A stretch of DNA of 64,000 bases, from positions 1,357,501 to 1,421,500 of the forward strand of contig NZ_CP013949.1 in assembly GCF_000296215.2 (NCBI RefSeq), written 5' to 3'. Shown here piece by piece: positions 14,064-23,008 of this stretch; the first letter of the stretch is position 1; every line of letters starts with the position of its first letter. Below the pieces are notes generated by a model. The model did not search any database. It worked only from the letters and a program-made list of their open reading frames with translations, and was not told the origin of the DNA. Made by a program: the position numbers and the translations under genes. The DNA comes from Bradyrhizobium sp. CCGE-LA001. GTDB lineage: Bacteria > Pseudomonadota > Alphaproteobacteria > Rhizobiales > Xanthobacteraceae.

Positions 14064-15452
14064 CTACACCGGAATCCGCACACTCGCCCTCAGTCCACCC
14101 ATCGGGCTGTCGCCGAGCGTGATGTCGCCGCCATGCGAGCGGGCGATGTCGCGGGCGATCGCGAGGCCAAGGCCGGTGCCGCCTTCGTCCTGGTTGCGGG
14201 CATTGTCCAGCCGCAGAAACGGCTTGAACACCTCCTCGCGCAAATGCGCCGGGATACCCGGGCCGTCGTCATCGATCGTGACGGTGAGGTAACGGTGATC
14301 GCGCTGGCCGGTGATGGCGATGGCCTTGCCGTAGCGCGCGGCATTGGTGACGAGGTTGGCGAGGCAGCGCTTGAACGAGGCCGGCTTCACGGTCACTACC
14401 GGCAGGCCGTGGAACGCCACGGTCGCTGTGTGGCCGTGCCGCTCGGCATCGCTGCGCAATTCTTCCAGGGCCTGTGCCATGTCGGTCGGCTGCGACTGCT
14501 CGCCGGAATCGCCGCGGGCAAAGGCGAGGTAATCCTCCAGCATCATCGACATCTCGTCGACGTCCTTGCGCATGCCCTCGAGCTCGGGGCTGTCGCCGAT
14601 CAGCGCCAGCTCGAGCTTGAAGCGGGTCAGGATGGTGCGCAGATCGTGGCTGACGCCTGCGAGCATCGCGGTGCGTTGCTCCATCGTGCGCTCGATGCGC
14701 GATTTCATTTCGAGGAAAGCGACCGAGGCGCGCCGCACCTCGCGCGCGCCTCGTGGGCGGAAGTTCGGCGCCTCGCGGCCCTTGCCAAAACTCTCGGCGG
14801 CATCCGCGAGCCGAAGGATCGGCTTGATCTGGTTGCGCAGGAACAGCACGGCGACGATCAGCAGGATCGAGGACGTGCCGACCATCCAGAACAGGAAGAT
14901 CTCCGAGTTCGAGGCGTAGGCGGCGCTGCGCTGCGCGAACACGCGCATCACGGCGTCGTCGAGCTGGATGCGGATCTCGACCAGGTTGGAGCGGCCGACC
15001 GTGTCGATCCAGAATGAGCGGCCGATCTGGCGGCCGAGCTGCACCGACAGCGTCTGGTCGAGCAGCGAGAAGAACGGCTTCGGTCCCGGCGGCGGCATGT
15101 CGCCGGCGGGAAGAAAATCGACGACGAGGCCGAGCCGCTGCTGCGCGATGCGGCGGATCTGGTCGCGGTCCTTGTCCTGCGGATAGCCCTTGTAGACGTC
15201 GATCAACGCGGCGATGTCCTGCACCACAGCGGCCGACAGGCGGCGGGTGACCGTGTTCCAGTGCCGCTCCATGAACACGAAGGCGACGACCGATTGCAGG
15301 ATCACCATCGGCACGATCATGATCAGCAGCGCGCGGGCATAGAGGCCGGTCGGCATCCAGCCCTTGAACGCATTGCCCATCCAGCCATTGGCGGCGGAGA
15401 CGCGGCCGGCGGCGCTCTTCAGAAGCGTCAGGCCGGAATCGATCGTGCTCAT
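14064..15452 (-). CDS. Membrane sensor histidine kinase (EnvZ-like)
   Basis: The 462-residue kinase has two membrane helices (about 39-61 and 184-205) bracketing a periplasmic sensor of some 120 residues, then a HAMP segment (to about 260) and the H-box GVSHDLRTILTRFKL with phospho-acceptor His269. The ATPase domain shows a late N-box (LVTNAARYG), the G1 box DDDGPGIP and the G2 box GGTGLGLAIA. It should phosphorylate the OmpR-type regulator encoded 20 bases upstream in the same operon. The signal sensed is not apparent. Confidence 0.93.
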   Translation of the reverse strand: MSTIDSGLTLLKSAAGRVSAANGWMGNAFKGWMPTGLYARALLIMIVPMVILQSVVAFVFMERHWNTVTRRLSAAVVQDIAALIDVYKGYPQDKDRDQIRRIAQQRLGLVVDFLPAGDMPPPGPKPFFSLLDQTLSVQLGRQIGRSFWIDTVGRSNLVEIRIQLDDAVMRVFAQRSAAYASNSEIFLFWMVGTSSILLIVAVLFLRNQIKPILRLADAAESFGKGREAPNFRPRGAREVRRASVAFLEMKSRIERTMEQRTAMLAGVSHDLRTILTRFKLELALIGDSPELEGMRKDVDEMSMMLEDYLAFARGDSGEQSQPTDMAQALEELRSDAERHGHTATVAFHGLPVVTVKPASFKRCLANLVTNAARYGKAIAITGQRDHRYLTVTIDDDGPGIPAHLREEVFKPFLRLDNARNQDEGGTGLGLAIARDIARSHGGDITLGDSPMGGLRASVRIPV

Positions 15453-15472
15453 CGGTCGCGCTTCATTGCGGT

Positions 15473-16204
15473 TTAGGGCGAGGCCACCAGCCGGTAGCCG
15501 ATGCCGCGTACTGCCTGGAGGAACAGCGGGTTGGCGGGATCGGTCTCGATCTTGCGCCGGAGGCGGTTGATCTGCACGTCGACAGCGCGTTCGTTGACGC
15601 TGCCGTTGCCGGTCAGCGCGCTGCGCGGCACGGTCTCGCCCGGCGTCTCCGACAGGATGCGCAGCATCTCGCGCTCGCGATCGGTGAGGTGAATGACTTC
15701 CTCGCCCTGGCGCAGCTCGCCGCGATCGAGATGGTAGACGTAGGGGCCGAACGCGATCTTGTCCACGGTGGCCGCCTGCGGCGGCGGCGCGGCGCGCTTG
15801 AGGATGTTGTTGATGCGCAGCGCGAGCTCGCGCGGCTCGAACGGTTTTGCCACGTAATCGTCGGCGCCGATCTGCAAACCCTCGATGCGCGCTTCCGCCT
15901 CGTGCCGCGCCGTCAGCATCACGATCGGCACCGAGGACGAAGTGCGGATGAAGCGGGCGAGGTCGAAGCCGGTCTCGCCCGGCATCATGACGTCGAGGAT
16001 CAGGAGGTCGAAGTGCAGGCCCATCAGCTTGGCGCGTGCATCGCTGGCGCTGGCGGCGGTCGAGACGCGGTAGCCTTCGCTGGCGAGGAAGCGCGAGAGC
16101 AGGTCGCGGATGCGGCGGTCGTCATCGACCAGCAACAGGTGCGGGGCGTCGTCGGCCGGGCGCGCCGGCGGGCGAGCGAGAGTGGCAGCGAGCGGCACGT
16201 TCAC
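15473..16204 (-). CDS. OmpR-family response regulator
   Basis: The 243-residue regulator has a receiver domain with acidic residues DDD (27-29), phospho-acceptor Asp71 in LILDVMMPG, Thr98 and Lys120 (YVAKPFEP), followed by an OmpR/PhoB winged helix (ERAVDVQINRLRRKIE). It starts with GTG 16204, whose bases overlap the TGA of the MarR gene, so translation is probably coupled. Regulator, kinase and MarR genes together resemble the petR/petP-like cluster of other alphaproteobacteria; I do not assign those names firmly. Confidence 0.94.
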   Translation of the reverse strand: MNVPLAATLARPPARPADDAPHLLLVDDDRRIRDLLSRFLASEGYRVSTAASASDARAKLMGLHFDLLILDVMMPGETGFDLARFIRTSSSVPIVMLTARHEAEARIEGLQIGADDYVAKPFEPRELALRINNILKRAAPPPQAATVDKIAFGPYVYHLDRGELRQGEEVIHLTDREREMLRILSETPGETVPRSALTGNGSVNERAVDVQINRLRRKIETDPANPLFLQAVRGIGYRLVASP

Positions 16205-16743
16205 TCCTTGGCGTCCTTGTTGACGGAAGCGAAGATCGTCTCGAGCACCTTGTCCGGATCGTCGCGGTCGATCATCGCGCGCAGGAAGCGCTTGACGGTC
16301 TCGGCATCCTGCGGCGCCATCTCAGCGAGCGCTTTGGTGATGCGCGTGGTCTGAAGGCCGGCGAGCTTCTGCACGAGCGTCTCGCCTTTCGGCGTCGCAT
16401 AGAGCAGGCGCTGACGGCGGTCATTGTCGCCAGTCTTCTGCACGATGTAGCCCTCGTCCAGGAGCTGCTTGAGCACGCGGCCGAGCGACTGTTTTGTGAT
16501 GCGCAGGACGTCGAGGAGGTCGGCGACCTTGAGCCCGGGATAACGGTAGACGAAGTGCATGACGCGGTGATGGGCCCGGCCGAAGCCGAACGCCTCAAGC
16601 TCCTGGTCGGGATCGCCCACGAAATCGCGATAGGCGAAGAACAGCAGCTCAATGATATCCCAGCGCAAATTGCCTCCATCACCTGCCGCCGCCCTGGGCT
16701 CGACGGCGTCGTGTGAAGAGCTTGTGAAATTTATGTCAGGCAT
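16201..16743 (-). CDS. MarR-family transcriptional regulator
   Basis: The 180-residue protein (MPDINFTSS start) carries a MarR winged helix at about residues 55-125: HHRVMHFVYRYPGLKVADLL, ITKQSLGRVLKQLLDEGYI (recognition helix) and DNDRRQRLLYATPKG (wing). It leads the three-gene unit with the response regulator and kinase, overlapping the former by a GTGA junction. Divergent from the aminotransferase gene, it may regulate that intergenic region or itself. The ligand is unknown. Confidence 0.9.
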   Translation of the reverse strand: MPDINFTSSSHDAVEPRAAAGDGGNLRWDIIELLFFAYRDFVGDPDQELEAFGFGRAHHRVMHFVYRYPGLKVADLLDVLRITKQSLGRVLKQLLDEGYIVQKTGDNDRRQRLLYATPKGETLVQKLAGLQTTRITKALAEMAPQDAETVKRFLRAMIDRDDPDKVLETIFASVNKDAKE

Positions 16744-17082
16744 ATTGACGTATCTTGGGTTCAATGTTACAAAACGATCAGCCCGCACGAAATTTTAGAT
16801 CGTTTCGTGACGGGCGGCGTCGAAGCAGGGACGGCGGAAGGAGCCGGACAGGCGACGACGGCCGAAGCAGGTCTACCGTGCGATTGTCGAGCGGCATTTC
16901 GGCAAAACATACTGGACTTCCGCCTTCCGCAAAAGCATGTCCTCGGCGACATGCTGGCCACGGGAAACCGGCCGTAACAAGGCTGGCGGTTGTTCGGCCA
17001 GACACCTAATGAAGCCAGCCGGCCCGAAACAGGGCGGGCCGGCGCCAGAACAGCGCCGATACCGGCAGCGGGAGCCAAGGAC
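16744..17082. promoter_or_regulatory. Divergent intergenic region, MarR operon / aminotransferase
   Basis: This stretch of about 340 bases has no credible gene; open frames in it lack coding character. It must hold the promoters of the minus-strand regulator operon and the plus-strand aminotransferase. I see no clear operator palindrome. Confidence 0.5.
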
Positions 17083-18165
17083 ATGACCATGACATTCGAC
17101 ATCCAGCCCGCATCCAATCCGACGCCGGAGAAGGACCGCGTCGCCAAGCTGGTCGATCCCGGCTTCGGACGGGTCTTCACCGACCACATGGCGATCGTCC
17201 GCTACAACCAGGCCAAGGGCGGCTGGTATGACGCGCGGATCGAGGCGCGCGCCAACTTCCAGCTCGATCCGGCCGGCGCCGTGCTGCACTACGCCCAGGA
17301 GATCTTTGAAGGCCTCAAGGCCTACAAGCGCGACGACGGCGGCGTGAACCTGTTCCGCCCCGACGCCAATGCACGACGCTTCAAGGACTCGGCGGATCGC
17401 ATGGCGATGGCCCAGCTCCCCGAAGACGTCTTCATTGAGGCGGTCGAGCAGGTCGTGCGCATCGACCGCGCCTGGATGCCGGGCGGCGAAGGCAGCCTCT
17501 ACTTGCGCCCCTTCATGATCGCGAGCGAGACCTTCCTCGGCGTCAAGCCGTCGTCCGAATACATCTTCGCAGTCATCGCCTCGCCGGTGGGCTCCTATTT
17601 CAAGGGCGGGCCTGCGCCGGTCTCGATCTGGGTGTCGGAGAACTACACGCGCGCCGCAATCGGCGGCACCGGCGCCGTCAAATGCGGCGGCAATTATGCC
17701 GCGAGCCTGCGTGCGCAGGCCGAAGCGATCCAGCACGGTTGCGACCAGGTCGTCTTCCTCGACGCGGTCGAGCGCCGCTACATCGAGGAGCTCGGCGGCA
17801 TGAACGTCTTCTTCGTGTTCGATGACGGCTCGCTCTCGACGCCGCCGCTCGGCACCATCCTGCCCGGCATCACCCGCGATTCCATCATCGCGCTCGCGCG
17901 CGATGCCGGAAAGACCGTGCGCGAGGAGCCGTATACGCTCGACCAATGGCGCAAGGATGCGGCCTCCGGCAAGCTCAAGGAAGCGTTCGCCTGCGGCACC
18001 GCGGCTGTGATCTCGCCGATCGGCAAGGTGCGTTCGGTCAGCGGCGATTTCGAGATCGGCGGCGGAGCCGCCGGCCCGGTCGCCATGGGCCTGCGCAAGC
18101 AGCTCGTCGACATCCAGTACGGCCGCACCAACGATCCGCACAACTGGATCCGCAAGGTGCTTTGA
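17083..18165 (+). CDS. ilvE: Branched-chain amino acid aminotransferase
   Basis: This 360-residue fold-type IV PLP enzyme interconverts Leu, Ile and Val with their 2-keto acids. Family marks include FEGLKAYKR, SLYLRPFMIA and the PLP lysine (Lys200) in AVKCGGNYAASLRAQ, as in the larger bacterial/eukaryotic-type BCATs. EELGGMNVFFV and the late GTAAVISPIGKV loop bind cofactor and substrate. GGGAG lies 8 bases before ATG 17083; ATG 17089 is an alternative. It is transcribed away from the MarR operon and followed by a long inverted repeat. Confidence 0.95.
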   Translation: MTMTFDIQPASNPTPEKDRVAKLVDPGFGRVFTDHMAIVRYNQAKGGWYDARIEARANFQLDPAGAVLHYAQEIFEGLKAYKRDDGGVNLFRPDANARRFKDSADRMAMAQLPEDVFIEAVEQVVRIDRAWMPGGEGSLYLRPFMIASETFLGVKPSSEYIFAVIASPVGSYFKGGPAPVSIWVSENYTRAAIGGTGAVKCGGNYAASLRAQAEAIQHGCDQVVFLDAVERRYIEELGGMNVFFVFDDGSLSTPPLGTILPGITRDSIIALARDAGKTVREEPYTLDQWRKDAASGKLKEAFACGTAAVISPIGKVRSVSGDFEIGGGAAGPVAMGLRKQLVDIQYGRTNDPHNWIRKVL

Positions 18166-18175
18166 GGCTTTCTTC

Positions 18176-18328
18176 CTTCTCCCCTTGTGGGAGAAGGTGG
18201 CGCGAAGCGCCGGATGAGGGGTTGGCTCCACGAGCTCGAATGTGAGTTGGACTCGCGGATAGAACCCCTCACCCGTCTCGCCGCTTTCGCGGCGAGCCAC
18301 CCTCTCCCACAAGGGGAGAGGGGAAACG
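18176..18328. repeat. Long inverted repeat, family E
   Basis: The left arm (CTCCCCTTGTGGGAGAAGGT, then GCGCGAAGCGCCGGATGAGG) returns as a right arm (CCCCTCACCCGTCTCGCC, ending CTCTCCCACAAGGGGAG) with internal short palindromes. It fills the gap after the aminotransferase gene and could fold into a large hairpin in the transcript. Confidence 0.75.
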
Positions 18329-18417
18329 CGCATCGCTTGTGGTTTTTTGCGCACTGAACGTGCCGTTGCCGACATGCGACAAAGTCTGGACACATCAGAC
18401 ATCAGGACATCGCGATC

Positions 18418-18942
18418 ATGGCCGCAAAGCTCTCCCACCCCATGAAATGGATCGCTCTCGCCGCGATCACCGGCGTCTGCGTCATCGGCATCCTGACCAT
18501 CGGCCCCACGCACGAGGTTGTCGCGCAAGACCGCTCGCCGATCGTGACAGTGCCGACCGCCGATGCGGAGATGAATGCGGCGATCGAGCGGGGCCGCGCT
18601 ACGCTGTCGACCTTCTGGAGCTCTTATGGATCGCCAAAGCCGTCGGAAGCCGGACACGCCCTGAAGGTCCGCTTCTCGACCCGCAAGGGCGGCGAGCACA
18701 TCTGGGTTGGCGACGTGAAGAAGCAACCCGATGGGACCTTTAGCGGACTCTTGGCCAACGAGCCCCGCGACCTGCCGGGCAAGCGGGCCGGCGACAAAGT
18801 CGCGTTCGGCGAGGCTGACATCTCGGACTGGATGTTCACGCGCAACGGCAAGATCGTCGGCGGCGAAACCATCAAGCCGACCCTGAAGTCACTGCCAAAG
18901 GCGGATGCGGATGCCATCCGGGCCCGGATGGAGCAGCCATAG
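18418..18942 (+). CDS. DUF2314 protein with N-terminal membrane segment
   Basis: The 174-residue product has one hydrophobic segment (IALAAITGVCVIGILTIG), either an anchor or a signal peptide, followed by a DUF2314 domain (about 55-165) marked by KVRFSTRKGGEHIWVGDV, GTFSGLLANEPRDL, GDKVAFGEADISDWMF and GKIVGGETIKP. The function of DUF2314 is unknown. The gene is monocistronic and flanked by repeats. Confidence 0.85.
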   Translation: MAAKLSHPMKWIALAAITGVCVIGILTIGPTHEVVAQDRSPIVTVPTADAEMNAAIERGRATLSTFWSSYGSPKPSEAGHALKVRFSTRKGGEHIWVGDVKKQPDGTFSGLLANEPRDLPGKRAGDKVAFGEADISDWMFTRNGKIVGGETIKPTLKSLPKADADAIRARMEQP

Positions 18943-18970
18943 GCGGCTCAACCCTTTGTCGCACACTCCG

Positions 18971-19092
18971 TCATGCCAGCTTGTCCCGCCTGCGCGGCCG
19001 AAGCCGCTTCGGCGAGGCGTAGGCCCGGGCATCCACGTCTTTGCTGCCGTTGGCCTGCTACGTGGATGGCCGGGACGAGCCCGGCCATGACG
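18971..19092. repeat. Interspersed palindromic repeat, family C
   Basis: The element begins GTCATGCCAGCTTGTCCCGC, contains GGCCGAAGCCGCTTCGGCG and CCCGGGCATCCACGT, and closes with the inverse ending GGCCATGAC. Related elements occur at 20682, 33571, 38618 and 57221. Confidence 0.75.
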
Positions 19093-19146
19093 GGTTCTGC
19101 GGATAGGCCGGTTGCCGCCTTGCGCCCCGGCTGGTAAACGCTGCGC

Positions 19147-20667
19147 ATGGCCGAGAAATCCAAAAAACCCCAGAAACTGAAGGCTCGCCTGCCGCGCGGG
19201 CTCGAGGATCGCGATCCCGCCGCGATCCGGGCGACGCGCGAGATGGTCGAGAAGATCCGCGCCGTCTACGAGCTCTACGGGTTCGAGCCGGTGGAAACGC
19301 CGGCGATGGAATACACCGACGCGCTCGGCAAGTTCCTGCCCGATCAGGACCGTCCCAACGAAGGTGTGTTCTCGTTCCAGGACGACGACGAGCAGTGGAT
19401 CAGCCTGCGCTACGATCTGACCGCGCCGCTGGCGCGCTATGTCGGCGAGCGTTACGGCACCGACGGCCTGGTTTTGCCCTATCGCAGCTATCGCGTGGGC
19501 TATGTCTTCCGCAACGAAAAGCCCGGCCCCGGCCGCTTCCGCCAGTTCATGCAGTTCGATGCCGACACCGTCGGTTCGGCAACACCGGCCGCGGATGCCG
19601 AGATCTGCATGATGGCCGCGGACACCATGGAGGCGCTTGGCATTGCGCGCGGCTCCTATGTCGTGAAGGTGAACAACCGCAAAGTGCTCGACGGTGTGCT
19701 GGAAGCCATCGGGCTCGGCGGCGAAGAGAACGCCGCCCGCAGGCTGACCGTGCTGCGCGCGATCGACAAGCTCGACAAGTTTTCCGCCGATGAAGTGCGC
19801 AAGCTGCTCGGTCCGGGACGATGGGACGGCGGCGAGGAAGGCAAGGGCGACTTCACCAAAGGCGCCAATCTCAGCGAAGCTGAGGCCGATGTCGTTCTCG
19901 CCATCACCAAGGCGCGAGAGGATTGGAAGGAAGCCATCGCCGCGGGAGAAACTTACCTCGCCAAGAGCGCGGTCGGGCAGGCCGGTGTCAGCGAGCTGGA
20001 AGAGATTGCAAAGCTGGTCACCGCGTCGGGCTACGGTGCGGATCGCATCAAGATCGATCCGTCCGTCGTGCGCGGCCTCGAATATTACACCGGCCCCGTC
20101 TACGAGGTCGAACTGCTGCTCGAGACCAAGGACGACAAAGGCCGCCCCGTGCGGTTCGGCTCGGTCGGCGGTGGTGGCCGCTATGACGGCCTCGTCTCGC
20201 GCTTCCGCGGCGAGCCGGTGCCGGCGACCGGTTTCTCGATCGGCGTGTCCCGGCTACAGGCCGCGCTGACGCTGCTCGGCAAGCTCGACACGCGGCCCGA
20301 ATTCGGACCCGTCGTCGTCACCGTGTTCGACCGCGACCGCGTCGCCGACTATCAGAAGATGGTCGCATCCCTGCGCAGCGCCGGCATCCGCGCCGAGCTC
20401 TATCTGGGCAATCCCAAGAACATGGGCAACCAGCTCAAATATGCCGACCGCCGCAACTCACCTTGCGTCATCATCCAGGGTTCGGATGAAAAGACGCGCG
20501 GCGAAGTGCAGATCAAGGACCTGATCGAGGGTGCTAAGGCCGCGGCTGCGATCGCCTCCAACCAGGAATGGCGTGAGACCCGGCCGGCGCAGTTCTCGTG
20601 CAGTGAAGCCGATCTCGTCGCCAAGGTGCGCGAGGTCCTGGCGCGCCATGACGTAAAGTGGGGATAG
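19147..20667 (+). CDS. hisS: Histidyl-tRNA synthetase
   Basis: This 506-residue class II synthetase charges tRNA-His. Motif 2 is seen as YRVGYVFRNEKPGPGRFRQF. The histidine-specific region VRGLEYYTGPVYEV and motif 3 (VGGGGRYDGLVSRF, ATGFSIGVSRLQ) are intact, and the C-terminal anticodon-binding domain starts near 400 (VVTVFDRDRVADYQ). The middle insertion (about 220-270, rich in Gly and Glu) fits the alphaproteobacterial HisS type, which is divergent in this group where tRNA-His lacks the extra G-1. The gene is not in an obvious operon. Confidence 0.96.
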   Translation: MAEKSKKPQKLKARLPRGLEDRDPAAIRATREMVEKIRAVYELYGFEPVETPAMEYTDALGKFLPDQDRPNEGVFSFQDDDEQWISLRYDLTAPLARYVGERYGTDGLVLPYRSYRVGYVFRNEKPGPGRFRQFMQFDADTVGSATPAADAEICMMAADTMEALGIARGSYVVKVNNRKVLDGVLEAIGLGGEENAARRLTVLRAIDKLDKFSADEVRKLLGPGRWDGGEEGKGDFTKGANLSEAEADVVLAITKAREDWKEAIAAGETYLAKSAVGQAGVSELEEIAKLVTASGYGADRIKIDPSVVRGLEYYTGPVYEVELLLETKDDKGRPVRFGSVGGGGRYDGLVSRFRGEPVPATGFSIGVSRLQAALTLLGKLDTRPEFGPVVVTVFDRDRVADYQKMVASLRSAGIRAELYLGNPKNMGNQLKYADRRNSPCVIIQGSDEKTRGEVQIKDLIEGAKAAAAIASNQEWRETRPAQFSCSEADLVAKVREVLARHDVKWG

Positions 20668-20681
20668 CCATTCCGCCAAGC

Positions 20682-20740
20682 CGTCATGCCCGGGCTTGTC
20701 CCGGGCATCCACGTCTTGTTTGATGGCGACCGTCAATGGC
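20682..20740. repeat. Short palindromic repeat, family C
   Basis: GTCATGCCCGGGCTTGTCCC is followed by GGGCATCCACGTCTTG; the first part is a perfect hairpin around the CCCGGGCTTGTCCCGGG core. It lies just after hisS and could act as a terminator-like hairpin. Confidence 0.65.
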
Positions 20741-20767
20741 CGGCGTCCGGCCGCAAGGGAGAGAAAA

Positions 20768-20971
20768 ATGCCTGAGATCACTGTCAGCATGGCCGAAGGC
20801 CGCACCGACGAGCAGAAGGCCGGCATGATGCGCGACATCACCCAGGCGCTCGTGAAGAACCTCGGCGTCGACGCCGATGCCGTCGTCATCCAGATCAACG
20901 AAGCCCCGCTCCGCCACAAGATGAAGGGCGGCAAGACCTTCGTTGAGCGCGCGGCGGCGGCGAAGAAGTAG
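20768..20971 (+). CDS. 4-oxalocrotonate tautomerase family protein
   Basis: The 67-residue product starts MPEITVSMAEGRTDEQKAGM; after removal of Met1 the catalytic Pro2 would be exposed, as in all tautomerases of this family. Length and the internal Arg/helix pattern (MMRDITQALVKNLGV) match. Substrate unknown. GGGAGA lies upstream of ATG 20768 at good spacing. It stands alone between two repeats. Confidence 0.88.
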   Translation: MPEITVSMAEGRTDEQKAGMMRDITQALVKNLGVDADAVVIQINEAPLRHKMKGGKTFVERAAAAKK

Positions 20972-20998
20972 TCAAGGCCGCTTCGGCAGATACAGGCG

Positions 20999-21142
20999 TC
21001 GTCCCCGCGAAAGCGGGGACCCATAACCACAGGAAGTAGCTGTGGAGGCAAGCTGGTAACTCCGAGTCTTCGCCAAACTCAATCCTGTGGTTATGGGTCC
21101 CGGATCAGCGCTCGCTACGCTCGCTTGTCCGGGACGACAGCG
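20999..21142. repeat. Long inverted repeat, family D
   Basis: TCGTCCCCGCGAAAGCGGGG, then ACCCATAACCACAGG, return downstream as CCTGTGGTTATGGGTCCCGG and TCCGGGACGAC. Another copy lies at 23859-23981. Confidence 0.75.
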
Positions 21143-21156
21143 GAGTTCGAGGCCCC

Positions 21157-21549
21157 ATGGACGCACGCGATTTCATCACGATCGGCATGAACGCAGACCG
21201 CACGCTGGTGGTCCCGACGGAGCGCACGGTCGGGCATTTCGTGTTCGGCATGCCCATGGTCTATGCGACGCCGATGATGATCCTGGAGATGGAGATGACG
21301 GCGGGCGATGCGATCCGCGCCGCGCTTCAGCCGGGCTGGGTCACCGTTGGCACCGAGGTCGACATCCGCCATCTCGCAGCCGCGCTCGTGGGAGCCACGG
21401 TGCGGACCACCGCGCAGGTGGTCGCGGTCGAGCGCCGCGTCATCCGCTTCGAGGTCGAAGCGTTCGAGGGCACGCGCAAGCTCGGCGAGGGGCGTCACGC
21501 CCGCGGCCTCGTCAACGTCGAGATGTTCAACAAGCGGTTGGGGGCGTAG
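21157..21549 (+). CDS. Hotdog-fold thioesterase (FlK-like)
   Basis: The 130-residue hotdog protein resembles fluoroacetyl-CoA thioesterase FlK and relatives: TVGHFVFGMPMVYATPMMIL at the start, the catalytic Glu in MEMTAGDAIRAAL, then VGTEVDIRHLAA and a late GEGRHARGLVN. It probably hydrolyses small acyl-CoA thioesters. Its 3' end overlaps the extended C-terminus of the convergent oxidoreductase gene by 55 bases. Confidence 0.85.
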   Translation: MDARDFITIGMNADRTLVVPTERTVGHFVFGMPMVYATPMMILEMEMTAGDAIRAALQPGWVTVGTEVDIRHLAAALVGATVRTTAQVVAVERRVIRFEVEAFEGTRKLGEGRHARGLVNVEMFNKRLGA

Positions 21550-22931
21550 TGCAGCCGGTTCGGCGCGACTTCGCCTAACCTAACTGCGTGCCGGCGATGA
21601 TAGAACGCTTCCTGCTCCCGGCGGACACGTACGGCAGGCAGCGTCTCGTCAATCGCCACATCGGCCCAGGTGATGCAGGAGTCCTTGGCGACCGCCCTGG
21701 TCAATCTTACATTGTGTGCAAGCCCGAGCGGCAGATAGCCCTCTGCAAGCGACGTGCTGGCCGGCGTCAACTTGCCGAAGACGGTGTAGCCGCCCTCTCC
21801 GTCGAGCGTATCTCCCTCGCGCAGGTTCTTCTTGGCTGTCGCGGCAACATCGGCGTTGAACGTCGTTGCGACTCCTGTCGCCTCCTTGCGCAGAGCGATC
21901 GAGGCCACCGAGATTCCAAGCTCCAGACCTATGAGATGCCACTTCTTGTACGAGCTCATGTAACGCCCGCTTGGATCGGTGACGACGCTGTATTCCTGGA
22001 AGCAGTTACGGATGTAATCGCTGTCGCCTTCGAAACAGACCCAGACACCCTTGCGGATGTCGTTGGGGATCGGTTTGCCTTCGGTCGTCAAGCAGGACAC
22101 GACTTCGACCTGGCCCTTGGCTTCCAAAATGCCGCCCTCGGAACGGGGGCGCATCAGCGTCGGGATGTCGTCGACCGATCCCGGCGGGAATGCGAGGCCT
22201 TGCGAAGGCGCAGCCAGCCCGGTTGCGTTCGCGATCGCGGCAGATTCGATCGCCGGCTTGGAGCCGTCGAGGAACGCGTTGAACATTTTTGGATTCATGC
22301 CGCCGCGCGCGGCCTGCTCGGCGGTGAGTCCCCAATGATCCCAGACCGTTTCGGGCGTCGATTCCCGATAATGCGGCAGCCATTTGTGGCCGCGGCCGGC
22401 CGCCACGACCGGGAAACCGCAGGCCCTTGCCCAATCGACGAGGTCGCAGGCCAGAGCCGGCTGATCGCCATAGGCGAGGCTATAGATCACGCCGGCCTGC
22501 CTGGCTCTTTGCGCCAGGATCGGCCCGCAGAAGGCGTCGGCCTCGACGGTCACGTTGATGACGGCCTTGCCCGCAGCAAAGGCACCAAGGCAATGCTCGA
22601 CCGCCGCGACGGGATTGCCGGTGCATTCGGCGATCACCTCGATGCCATCGCACGTCACCAGCGCTTGCCAGTCGTCGGTCAGGAAGGTCGTGCCGGTCTT
22701 GCGCGCATCCTCGAGCGAGCTTGCTGCGAATTGCTCCGGGCGCCAGCCGACCCGGTCGAGGTTTTCACGGGCACGCGACGGTGACAGGTCCGCAATTCCG
22801 ACGAGATGGACGCCCGGGGTGCGCAGAACCTGATGCAGGTACATTGCACCGAACTTGCCCGCCCCGATCAGCCCGATCCTGATGGGGCGACCCTCGGCCT
22901 GTCGTTCGAGAAGTTTCGCGTAGAGGTTCAC
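21495..22931 (-). CDS. NAD(P)-dependent oxidoreductase with SAF domain (homoserine dehydrogenase-like)
   Basis: The 478-residue protein has an N-terminal Rossmann fold (IRIGLIGAGKFGAMYLHQVL, about 18-40) and belongs to the group annotated as predicted homoserine dehydrogenase with a C-terminal SAF domain (about 360-445, ending AVRVRREQEAFY). True homoserine dehydrogenase activity is doubtful for this group. GTG 22931 is chosen as start because GGGAG precedes it; other in-frame starts reach 22952. The last 31 codons run past the usual family end into the 3' end of the thioesterase gene, so the ancestral stop seems lost. Confidence 0.85.
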   Translation of the reverse strand: MNLYAKLLERQAEGRPIRIGLIGAGKFGAMYLHQVLRTPGVHLVGIADLSPSRARENLDRVGWRPEQFAASSLEDARKTGTTFLTDDWQALVTCDGIEVIAECTGNPVAAVEHCLGAFAAGKAVINVTVEADAFCGPILAQRARQAGVIYSLAYGDQPALACDLVDWARACGFPVVAAGRGHKWLPHYRESTPETVWDHWGLTAEQAARGGMNPKMFNAFLDGSKPAIESAAIANATGLAAPSQGLAFPPGSVDDIPTLMRPRSEGGILEAKGQVEVVSCLTTEGKPIPNDIRKGVWVCFEGDSDYIRNCFQEYSVVTDPSGRYMSSYKKWHLIGLELGISVASIALRKEATGVATTFNADVAATAKKNLREGDTLDGEGGYTVFGKLTPASTSLAEGYLPLGLAHNVRLTRAVAKDSCITWADVAIDETLPAVRVRREQEAFYHRRHAVRLGEVAPNRLHYAPNRLLNISTLTRPRA

Positions 22932-23008
22932 GATCGCTCTCCCTGCCGGCAACAGCCTGGACCGCCTCGCATCCGGCCGCCCGGGAGGCCGAAGCGCTCT
23001 TGATCTGT

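Noticed and set aside
16873..18726. Long minus-strand open frame (617 codons)
   Set aside because: Antisense to the aminotransferase and the repeat; no domain signal, and the plus-strand gene is clear.
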